Source: Nanobdellota archaeon
GTDB lineage: Archaea > Nanobdellota > Nanobdellia > Woesearchaeales > JAGLXL01
Direction: 5' to 3'
Length of the DNA stretch: 64,000 nt
Assembly: GCA_023132895.1 (NCBI GenBank)
Contig: JAGLXL010000001.1
Coordinates: forward strand, 62,001-126,000
Below, piece by piece: positions 9,234 to 16,577 of the stretch. Each line of letters opens with the position of its first letter. The stretch's first letter is position 1. The translations under genes were made by a program, and so were the position numbers. Below the pieces are notes generated by a model. The model saw only the letters and a program-made list of their open reading frames with translations. It was not told where the DNA came from and did no database searches.

Positions 9234-10270
9234 ATTTGGAGGGAAGAGTTGGTTTTGAGAAGGTACGTATAAGGGGCAGAGTTAAGTTAGGTTGGTGGCT
9301 GAAGAATAAGATTGATAGGTATAGAAAGGTTGTTGTGGGAGTGACAGCAGCAGCTATTCTTTTTGGAGGTGCTTATTTTTCTATTTCTCATTTTTATAAA
9401 GAGAAAAACCAGGCAGAACTTGAAACTAGGTTATTAGAGGAAAAAAAGAAAAAACAGCAGCTCAATTCTAATGAAGATGTAATTGTCTTTGTTTCTAATA
9501 GGGACGGAGATTATGAAATCTACAAAATGCTTTCTGATGGAAGCAAAACAACGAAATTAACTGATAATTTTATTGCAGATGAACAACCTTATTTCTCTTT
9601 TGACAAAAAAAGAATTGTTTATGTTTCTCAAAACGGGTCAGACTATGATTTGTCTTTGATGAATTCTGATGGGACTGATAAAAAAACAATAAAAATTCCA
9701 GATAACCAATTTACTCCGAGTTTTTCAGCTAATGGTAAAAATATTTTATTCGAAACTTACTTGAGTGGTAATGGGACTTGGCAAATTGAGACTTATTCAG
9801 ATGAAGAGGGAAACAAGACCGTAATTAAAAATTTAAAACATAGGCCATTTCCAAGATTAAACTTTAATAGTGATGAATTTACTTATACTACTTCTGATAG
9901 CCCTAATGGTTATAAATATGATTGCAGGATTATTTCTTCAAATCTTCGGACTAATTTAAAAAAAACAATTTTTGGGAATAATTCATTTGTTTGTCCTTCA
10001 GTTTTTAAACAGCTTAAATTCAATTTATTTGGTAGTAAAATAATTTATTTTTATACAGGCACTAATCAAGTACGTTTTGTTGATAAGGATGGTCATGAAA
10101 TAGAGTTGGACTATGGTCGGTGGCCTGCTTTCTCTCCAAAATCAGATAAGATAGTCTATTCTAAGAAAATTGATAATGCTTGGAAACTAATGGTCTATGA
10201 TTTAAAATCTCAAGAAGAAAAACAGATCACACAAGGACTGTGGGATGATATACAACCTGACTGGAGATAA
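9230..10270 (+). CDS. Membrane-anchored TolB/WD40-like beta-propeller protein
   Basis: The start at 9230 follows GGAGGA and gives an N-terminus (MNLEGRVGF) that matches the two genes at 10272 and 12083. One membrane helix lies at about residues 32-55, then a short charged linker, then repeated TolB-like blades with the signature SNRDGDYEIYKM, SQNGSDYDLSLMNSDG and FSPKSDKIVYSKK. Such propellers bind proteins or glycans. The topology puts the propeller on the outer side. It overlaps the transglutaminase gene by 4 bases. Confidence 0.7.
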   Translation: MNLEGRVGFEKVRIRGRVKLGWWLKNKIDRYRKVVVGVTAAAILFGGAYFSISHFYKEKNQAELETRLLEEKKKKQQLNSNEDVIVFVSNRDGDYEIYKMLSDGSKTTKLTDNFIADEQPYFSFDKKRIVYVSQNGSDYDLSLMNSDGTDKKTIKIPDNQFTPSFSANGKNILFETYLSGNGTWQIETYSDEEGNKTVIKNLKHRPFPRLNFNSDEFTYTTSDSPNGYKYDCRIISSNLRTNLKKTIFGNNSFVCPSVFKQLKFNLFGSKIIYFYTGTNQVRFVDKDGHEIELDYGRWPAFSPKSDKIVYSKKIDNAWKLMVYDLKSQEEKQITQGLWDDIQPDWR

Positions 10271-10271
10271 A

Positions 10272-12086
10272 ATGAATTTAGAAAACAGATTAGGATTAGG
10301 GAATATGAAGATTTCAGGTAGAGCTAAGTTGAGTAGTTGGTTAAAATGGAACATTGGTAAGGTAGTGTTAACTGGAGTTGCGGCTACAGCAGTTCTTTTG
10401 GGAGGGTATTTTGGATTAGTTCATTATCAAAATGTGTCAGCCAATAGGGCTGAGAAAGAGACTGAAGTTAAGAGATTAGAGATTGAATCTAATAAAATTG
10501 GATTGGATGAAGTAAAAAGAAAATTTGATAATTATAAACAAAGTCATGGGAAAAGTAATGATGATTTCTCTGGTTTGGAATCTAGATTTGAAGAATACAA
10601 GAAAAATCATCAACAGAGCGATGAACAAGTCAAAAAAATAAAAGCACAATCAGCAGATTATAGACAAAACCATAAACATGATAATAAAGAGTTTAAAGAG
10701 TTGGGAAAAAAATTAATTGGATATATGGCCAGACATAAACACACTGATGATGAATTTGATGATTTGGAAGAAAAATTTGAAAAATATAAACAAAACCACC
10801 AACATGATAACGAAGAAGTTAGAAGACTAAGGGCAGAATTAATAAATTATGTAGGGGGCCATAAATATACTAATGATGAATTTAATAAATTAAAAAAAAG
10901 CTTTGTGACATATAAGGAAAATCATCGACAGACGACCAAAGAATTTGAACTTTTAGAAAAAAAATTAGGAGAATCAAATAGAACTGTTGAAAAAATAAAA
11001 AGTTCTTTTGAAGAAAGTAAAAAAAGAATATTGAATGTAGAAAGATTAGAAGAATTAGTTTTGAAGCGAGAAAAGAAACTAGTTGAATTAGGAAAAAAAT
11101 TAGAAGTTGATGTTTTGCCGGTCAGTTATGAATTGTTGTGGAATAAAAAAGTTGAGGGGAGTAATCCAAAATGTCTACAATTAGAGGATAGGATATTTGT
11201 TTCAAGCGGGAACTCTGTTCGTTCTTTTGAATTGATAAGCGGTAAGCTATTATCAACTGACACAGGCATAATTAATTTAGATGCAAAATGTGCATGTAAA
11301 ATAGGTGTGGATTCCAGCGAGGTCAGATTGGAGTTTTTGCCTAAGAAAAAAGAAAGCACCTCTTTCCAAATTTATAGTTTAAATTACTATGAAAAATCTT
11401 TTTCTTTAGAGAAACACGAGAATGATCATAATATTACTTCAATTACCCTTCGCATTCACCGTCCTGAGTATTCAGACGACAGTAAAGAGTTTCAATTGGA
11501 ATTTAGAGGGAGAAATGTAAAGATAGTGGGGGGGAAAATAAATTTTTGCTCATATAAAGGAATGAAATATCAATTGTCAAATGACCAATTATCTAAAATA
11601 TCCCCACAAGGTGACACTCTTTGGTCAAAAAATGAAAAAATCAAAGATTTCTTTTTTGGAGACAGACAAATCTTAATTTTAAATGAAAAAAACTTAATGT
11701 ATTCTTATGATATTTTCAGGGGAAAAGATATGTGGGATTTTTCTCCTGAAAATGGAATTAAATCAAAGCCCTTCTTGCATGATAGACGAGTGTATGTTGG
11801 TGCAGAGGATGGTCACCTTTATTGTTTGGGTACAGAAAAAGGTAATATAGTTTGGAAATTAAAAACAGATGATAGAATCAGGGAAGAACCAACTATTAAA
11901 AATGGTTATATCTGTTTTGGTTCTTTTGATGCTTATGTTTATTTATTAGATGTTCGGGATGGAAAGAAATTATGGATGCAAGAATTAGACAGCCCAATCA
12001 GTTCTCCGCCGATTATGAAAGATGATAGATTGTATTTTGCAACGACAAATGGAAATTTGTATTGTTTTGAGAAAAAGAAAAAATGA
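10272..12086 (+). CDS. Membrane-anchored coiled-coil and PQQ-like beta-propeller protein
   Basis: Domains in order: MNLENRLG amphipathic start; membrane helix about 35-55; a coiled coil at about 65-270 made of seven ~24-residue repeats, each with a His before an acidic turn (for example NHKHDNKEF, RHKHTDDEF, NHQHDNEEV); then a propeller from about 290 to 604 with PQQ-like blades (YVGAEDGHLYCLGTEKGNIV, YFATTNGNLYCFEKKKK). BamB/PQQ propellers are usually scaffolds. It is probably a stalk carrying a binding head outside the membrane. It begins 1 base after the previous stop and overlaps the next gene by 4 bases. Confidence 0.65.
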   Translation: MNLENRLGLGNMKISGRAKLSSWLKWNIGKVVLTGVAATAVLLGGYFGLVHYQNVSANRAEKETEVKRLEIESNKIGLDEVKRKFDNYKQSHGKSNDDFSGLESRFEEYKKNHQQSDEQVKKIKAQSADYRQNHKHDNKEFKELGKKLIGYMARHKHTDDEFDDLEEKFEKYKQNHQHDNEEVRRLRAELINYVGGHKYTNDEFNKLKKSFVTYKENHRQTTKEFELLEKKLGESNRTVEKIKSSFEESKKRILNVERLEELVLKREKKLVELGKKLEVDVLPVSYELLWNKKVEGSNPKCLQLEDRIFVSSGNSVRSFELISGKLLSTDTGIINLDAKCACKIGVDSSEVRLEFLPKKKESTSFQIYSLNYYEKSFSLEKHENDHNITSITLRIHRPEYSDDSKEFQLEFRGRNVKIVGGKINFCSYKGMKYQLSNDQLSKISPQGDTLWSKNEKIKDFFFGDRQILILNEKNLMYSYDIFRGKDMWDFSPENGIKSKPFLHDRRVYVGAEDGHLYCLGTEKGNIVWKLKTDDRIREEPTIKNGYICFGSFDAYVYLLDVRDGKKLWMQELDSPISSPPIMKDDRLYFATTNGNLYCFEKKKK

Positions 12087-12706
12087 ATTTAGAAAACATA
12101 ACTGGAAAAATGAAGAAGTATTGGTTGGTCAAGGAGAAATTAAATCAATTTAAGATTCCCTTGACTGCTTTATTTGTTGCTGGAACAATAACAGCAGGTA
12201 TTCTTTTTTATGGTCATAAAAATAAAGAATATGATGAGGGTTTGTTCAATAAATACGATTCTATCAAAACTCTTGTTGAAAAGAAAGATTACAGCGAAGC
12301 CTTAGATTTATTGACAATTTTAAAAGAAGAACTCAAAGGAGAGGAAAAAGCAAAATTAGTGGGATTAAGTAAGAATGTTGAAAGGATGGAAAGAAGAATT
12401 AACACAGAAGAAGTTAATCAAATTGATTATAGGAAAAAAACTCAAGAATATATGGAAAAAAAAGCAACAGAAATAAAGAAGTCTATTGAATGGCTTTGCC
12501 TCAACAAAAATGATTTAAGACAAGGTGATAGGAGAGTTGACAAAATTCAAGAGTATATGAAAAAATTTTCAGACACCCGCTATGAAATAGATTGTTTTCT
12601 TTATACTGAACATCCAAGAATACTGGTCCTTAAAGATTACTTGGAAAAAGTTCATGAATCACTGTATAAAGAAGGATTATTAATTAAATTGGAGGATATA
12701 AAATGA
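12083..12706 (+). CDS. Membrane-anchored helical protein
   Basis: It starts MNLENITGK, like the two propeller proteins before it, followed by one membrane helix (about 25-45). The remaining 160 residues are helical and charged, with a TPR-like feel around VEKKDYSEALDLLTILKEEL, but I would not call a domain. Its shared N-terminus with two adjacent genes suggests a common targeting or interaction segment. It overlaps the next gene, a regulator, by 4 bases. Confidence 0.55.
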   Translation: MNLENITGKMKKYWLVKEKLNQFKIPLTALFVAGTITAGILFYGHKNKEYDEGLFNKYDSIKTLVEKKDYSEALDLLTILKEELKGEEKAKLVGLSKNVERMERRINTEEVNQIDYRKKTQEYMEKKATEIKKSIEWLCLNKNDLRQGDRRVDKIQEYMKKFSDTRYEIDCFLYTEHPRILVLKDYLEKVHESLYKEGLLIKLEDIK

Positions 12707-13137
12707 TAAACCCAAAAGACTTGCAAATTATTGCACATTTAAGAGAAGATGCCCGACAGTCTTTAGTAGATATAGGTAAGAAAACATTGATGCCCACGAG
12801 CACTGTTTTTGATAAAATTCAGAGATACAAGGGCGGTCTGGTGAAGAAGTACACTGCCTTGGTTGATTTTCCTAGATTAGGTTATGGTTTTAGGGTCTGG
12901 ATGGTTTTGAGTACGAGAGATAAAGATAGGTTAAAAGAATTTTTAACATCTCATGGAAATGTCAATTCTTTGTATAAGATAAACAGTGGTTTTGATTTTT
13001 TGATTGATTGTGTTTTCAAGAATTGGGATGAAGTTTATAATTTCCAAGAGAAATTAAAGGAATTTGAAATTAAAGAAAAAATTGTTTTGGATATTCTTGA
13101 AGAAGTTAAGAGAGAGGAATTTTTAGTCGAGAAATAA
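12703..13137 (+). CDS. Lrp/AsnC-like transcription regulator, last gene of the eight-gene operon
   Basis: Residues 1-50 form an Lrp-type helix-turn-helix (EDARQSLVDIGKKTLMPTST), and the rest an AsnC-like alpha/beta domain. At 144 residues it is the usual length for the family. It overlaps the previous gene by 4 bases, so the operon encodes its own regulator; autoregulation is plausible but no operator was identified. Confidence 0.75.
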   Translation: MINPKDLQIIAHLREDARQSLVDIGKKTLMPTSTVFDKIQRYKGGLVKKYTALVDFPRLGYGFRVWMVLSTRDKDRLKEFLTSHGNVNSLYKINSGFDFLIDCVFKNWDEVYNFQEKLKEFEIKEKIVLDILEEVKREEFLVEK

Positions 13138-13139
13138 TT

Positions 13140-13814
13140 TTATTTTTCTATGATGACATCATCATGCCAGCCATCACACTCACTAGAAGTGCTGTCTCTG
13201 GCATGATAAATAACCCGGGATTTTTTCATTTTGCCATCTATTAAATATTGGCAGTAAAAAATAACATTAGCACCTTGATCATAGACTTCAAGAGCCTTGA
13301 CTTCAGGTTTGAGATTACAAACCAAGTTATAAGGAAAATTAACTTCCATGGTTAATGAACCCAGGGCTAAATTTAAATTGCGGTGACCGGGTATTCTTTC
13401 CTGGCCATAAAAGCAGAGATCTTTTGAGGCACAAAGAGAAAGCTTGCCTCCTGAACCAGGAATTCCTTGTGAAAAACCACTGGTGTAAATCTTTAAGTAG
13501 CTGTGTTCGCGGACAATTTTTTCTAAATCATCTAAGGGGATTAAAGAGTTAAGGTTGTGTTTTTTGAAGTAGTTAGTCATCTCCTGTTTTTCAACCATAT
13601 AATTACCTGGTTGCTGTTCCAGATGGTAGAGAACATAAAAGAAATGATCTTTTAATTTTGGATGCTGGTGGTTTTTAAAGAATTTTTCCAAATTAACTTC
13701 CTTGATTTTTTTTTCATAGACTAAAATTTGCAGTCTAGCAATTTCTTGTTCTGGGATTTCATAACTAGAACAGCCGGTTAAAAAAACTAAAAAAACTATA
13801 TCTCTAAAACGCAT
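13140..13814 (-). CDS. Lipoprotein of unknown function
   Basis: The N-terminus is a short lipoprotein signal ending in FLTGCSS. The mature part has about 205 residues. Residues ~110-224 are strand-rich with several Cys (LCASKDLCFYG, FYCQYL, SECDGW) and may form a disulfide-linked beta domain. No known family. It is convergent with the eight-gene operon (2-base gap). Confidence 0.6.
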   Translation of the reverse strand: MRFRDIVFLVFLTGCSSYEIPEQEIARLQILVYEKKIKEVNLEKFFKNHQHPKLKDHFFYVLYHLEQQPGNYMVEKQEMTNYFKKHNLNSLIPLDDLEKIVREHSYLKIYTSGFSQGIPGSGGKLSLCASKDLCFYGQERIPGHRNLNLALGSLTMEVNFPYNLVCNLKPEVKALEVYDQGANVIFYCQYLIDGKMKKSRVIYHARDSTSSECDGWHDDVIIEK

Positions 13815-13902
13815 TTAGTATTGATTATTTTAATAGAATAAATATTTTTTTATGCTCAGAAACATAAATCTAAATTTTAGATAGAAAGGCCATTGTTTCT
13901 GG

Positions 13903-14050
13903 CACACTAAGAAATCCCTTTGGGATTTCTGGTGTCCTGAGAAACGCTTTGCGTTTCTGGGAAACAAGAAATTCCTTTTGGGAATTTCTAAGTTCACCGG
14001 AAAACTTCGTTTTCCTTGTGTCCTAAAAATTCGCCTGTGGGCGGATTTTT
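13903..14050. repeat. Array of five short hairpins (first two form a two-hairpin element)
   Basis: Five inverted repeats stand side by side: 13910-13918/13922-13930 (9 bp, TTT loop), 13940-13947/13951-13958 (8 bp, TTT loop), 13967-13975/13981-13989 (9 bp), 13999-14005/14009-14015 (7 bp, TTC loop) and 14025-14035/14039-14050 (imperfect). The first pair is set in ACAC...GTGT then CC...GGG, the frame also found at 26696, 41526 and 45672. The second hairpin recurs at 29521-29539 and, shortened, at 53572-53588. Confidence 0.85.
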
Positions 14051-14162
14051 ATGATTTTTGAAACTGTTTGTTGAATTTTCTTTGACCTACTAAAACCCAG
14101 TACAAAGCAATGAGTCCAATCAGACTTAAGATTACTAATAAAGCTGTATGCATTTTAATCAT
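14049..14162 (-). CDS. Possible 37-residue single-helix membrane peptide
   Basis: A short reading frame downstream of the sigma gene encodes MIKMHTALLVILSLIGLIAL followed by a basic tail (VGQRKFNKQFQKS). One clear membrane helix with positive residues after it is typical of real small membrane proteins. It is bounded on both sides by hairpin repeats and has no strong ribosome site, so it could be chance. Confidence 0.35.
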   Translation of the reverse strand: MIKMHTALLVILSLIGLIALYWVLVGQRKFNKQFQKS

Positions 14163-14220
14163 GTTTGAGAAGTGATTTCATCACTTCTCTAACCCCTTCT
14201 CACTCTCGTTTGAAGGTTTT
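14163..14220. repeat. Hairpin followed by CTCACT..CGTTTGAAGG motif
   Basis: GAGAAGTGA (14167-14175) pairs with TCACTTCTC (14181-14189) over a 5-base loop. It is followed by TCTAACCCCTTCTCACTCTC and GTTTGAAGG. The same layout (hairpin, TCTAACCC, CTCACT, CGTT, GAAAG) is found inside the radical SAM gene at 36646-36694. Confidence 0.7.
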
Positions 14221-14245
14221 TAAGAAGGGTGTTTTATAAAGTTTT

Positions 14246-16546
14246 CTAATATTCTTCCCGGTGTTTTCTTTCCAGCCTTTCCCGGTGTTTTCTTTCAACC
14301 AAACTGGCTAAAGGCCTGCTTTTGGCTGGATGCCTGAGTTTTCTGATGGCTTTTTCTTCGACCTGCCTGACACGTTCTCGAGTGATTCTAAAGATTCGAC
14401 CGATTTCCTCTAAAGTGTAAGTCAGGCCAGGGACATGCTCGCCTTCTTCATAAAGACCAGTTCTAAGTTTAATAATTTCTCTTTCTCTAAAAGACAATGA
14501 GTTGAGAGCTTTGAGCAGTTTTTCTCTAGCATTAGTGTCTTCTAAATTTGAGAGGGGGGCTTCTGTTTTTTGGTCTTCAATAAAATCACCAAAAAAACTG
14601 TCATCACTGTCACCAACAGCCTTATCAAGAGAAACAGGATGTTTGGATATTTTCTGCACCCTGGTTATTTCTTCAAGAGGTAACCCTACTTTTCTGGCAA
14701 TCTCTTCATTAGAAGGTTCTTCTCCTAATTCCTGGACAAGTTGTTTGGTTGCTTTTCTGACCTTGAACATTATCTCAATCATGTGAATCGGGATTCTAAC
14801 GGTCCTGCCCTGGTCAGCAATGCTTCTGGTAATAGCCTGCCTGATCCACCAGGTGGCATAAGTTGAGAATTTATAGCCTCTTTGATATTCAAACTTGTCA
14901 ACTGCTTTCATCAAGCCAGTATTGCCTTCCTGAATAAGGTCTAGGAAAGCCAGGCCGCGGTTGCGGTATTTTTTGGCAATAGAAATAACCAGTCTTAAAT
15001 TGCCTTGACTAAAATCCTGTTTGGCTTTTTCATAAACTTGGTGGGCATATTTTATATTTTCAATTCTGTTTTCAAGGCTTTTAGGAGTTTCAAGGGTGAC
15101 AGCAGTGAGGCTTTTGAACATATTTCTAATTTCATCTATTTTTTTTCTACTGCCTTTTGTTTCTTTCAAACGTTTGATTTCCTGAACAAGATTGTTCATC
15201 TGGCTGGAATATTCTTCAAGCTTATCTTTTAAAGATGTTTTTTCAGAAAAAATAAGCTTGTGCTGGAGATTAAGTTCTTCGAGGAGAATTTTGCCCCGCT
15301 TTTGTCTTCTTCTAATCGCCTGCCACAATTCTTCTTTTTGTTTTTTTGATGAATCTTTTCTTTGAATTGATTCGTAATCCCGGCGATTCCAGTAAATCAT
15401 TCTTTCAAGTGTTTGCGCGTATTGGGGAAGGGGTTCGACAAACTCGTCTGAGCTAATGTTTTTAGGGATGGTGAAAGTGCGACTGGAGGGTCTTTGTTCG
15501 TCAATTGTTTCTTTGATAATCTGGAGAGCTTCTCTTTGGGCCAAGTCTGTACTTAAAATTTGGCTGCGCATTCTGGCTCTAGAAGCATCAACTGTTTTAG
15601 CCAGAGTGATTTCTTTTTCTCTGGAGAGTAAAGGATGCCTACCCATTTGATTGAGGTAAATTTTAACATTATTTTTATAAAGACCAGACGACGCTGCTTG
15701 GTTTTCATCTTCTTCTACTCCTTTTTCTTTGATTTCGATGTTGGCCTTTTCAAGAAGGAGCTGGAGTGAAAGGAAATCATCATCATTAGAGACCTGAGTA
15801 ATTTTGAAAATATCATCAGTATAAACAAATCTTTCTTTGAGGCCTTTTTTAAGAAATTGATTTAATTTTTCCTGGTCAATATCATAAGCATTTTTCAAAT
15901 TCCTATATTCAGGGAACTTTTGAATAATTTTGAGAATGTCGAAATCGAGAACAGCGCCTTTTTCTTGAGAAGAATCTGTTTTTTCTGTAATAAGAGTGTT
16001 GGAAAGCTCTTGAGATGTTTTGAAGATGTCCTTGATGATGGAGTTGTACATTTGGATAAGCTTAAGGATTTTGTAGCTTAAGCCTGCAGCTTCGCCTGGA
16101 ACTTCAATATTGTTTTCTTCGAGGTACATACGGGTGCAGACCCCGGTCTGAGGGTATTTTTCTTTGAATTCTTCTAGTTTTTCAATAACATTTTCTGCAT
16201 AAGCAAGGACTTGGGCTAAAAAAACCTGGCCGTCTTCTAGTTTTAATTGAGAACCTGAAATTCTAAAGGCTTCCTGGATATCTTTGAGGTCATATTTTTT
16301 TGCTAAACCGATTTGATCTATAAGAATTAATTCATCTAATGTTTTTCCTCTATTGGTTATCTCAACTGTTCTCAATAAATGAGGCCAGTAAGTGGCAGCC
16401 ATGTAAACTTGAAATTTATCTTCAATGCCAAACTTGCTGTATTCTTCAGTAACACGCAAGGCATGGGCGTATTTTTTCCAGAGATATCTTGTAGTGGTTT
16501 TATCAAATTGAGAAGGAGATTGAGTTTGTTCTTTGACTAGTTGCAT
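14246..16546 (-). CDS. rpoD-like: Bacterial-type primary-like sigma-70 factor
   Basis: Regions 1.2 to 4 of a group 1 sigma factor are present in a 766-residue chain. Region 1.2 is at ~292-325 (KIYLNQMGRHPLLSREKEI); a long charged insert follows at 326-510; region 2 at 512-590 includes LIQEGNTGLMKAVDKFEY and the promoter-melting segment FSTYATWWIRQAITRSIADQ; region 3 is at 592-665; region 4 at 676-740 has the recognition helix ITRERVRQVEEKAIRKLRHP. Residues ~205-280 end in LLEKANIEIKEKG, similar to region 1.1. Complete sigma factors in some archaeal lineages have been reported from single-cell genomes (Rinke et al. 2013). It is 31 bases downstream of, and probably co-transcribed with, the 707-residue gene. 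Confidence 0.92.
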   Translation of the reverse strand: MQLVKEQTQSPSQFDKTTTRYLWKKYAHALRVTEEYSKFGIEDKFQVYMAATYWPHLLRTVEITNRGKTLDELILIDQIGLAKKYDLKDIQEAFRISGSQLKLEDGQVFLAQVLAYAENVIEKLEEFKEKYPQTGVCTRMYLEENNIEVPGEAAGLSYKILKLIQMYNSIIKDIFKTSQELSNTLITEKTDSSQEKGAVLDFDILKIIQKFPEYRNLKNAYDIDQEKLNQFLKKGLKERFVYTDDIFKITQVSNDDDFLSLQLLLEKANIEIKEKGVEEDENQAASSGLYKNNVKIYLNQMGRHPLLSREKEITLAKTVDASRARMRSQILSTDLAQREALQIIKETIDEQRPSSRTFTIPKNISSDEFVEPLPQYAQTLERMIYWNRRDYESIQRKDSSKKQKEELWQAIRRRQKRGKILLEELNLQHKLIFSEKTSLKDKLEEYSSQMNNLVQEIKRLKETKGSRKKIDEIRNMFKSLTAVTLETPKSLENRIENIKYAHQVYEKAKQDFSQGNLRLVISIAKKYRNRGLAFLDLIQEGNTGLMKAVDKFEYQRGYKFSTYATWWIRQAITRSIADQGRTVRIPIHMIEIMFKVRKATKQLVQELGEEPSNEEIARKVGLPLEEITRVQKISKHPVSLDKAVGDSDDSFFGDFIEDQKTEAPLSNLEDTNAREKLLKALNSLSFREREIIKLRTGLYEEGEHVPGLTYTLEEIGRIFRITRERVRQVEEKAIRKLRHPAKSRPLASLVERKHRERLERKHREEY

Positions 16547-16577
16547 GTTAAAGGGAAATAATCAATCATTTAAATAA

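Noticed and set aside
10520-10975. Tandem DNA repeat in the coiled-coil gene
   Set aside because: The periodicity is at protein level (heptads and His spacing); the DNA copies are diverged.
13903-14050. Hairpins as bacterial intrinsic terminators
   Set aside because: Most lack a following T tract, some lie inside coding regions, and archaea terminate mainly at poly-T without hairpins.
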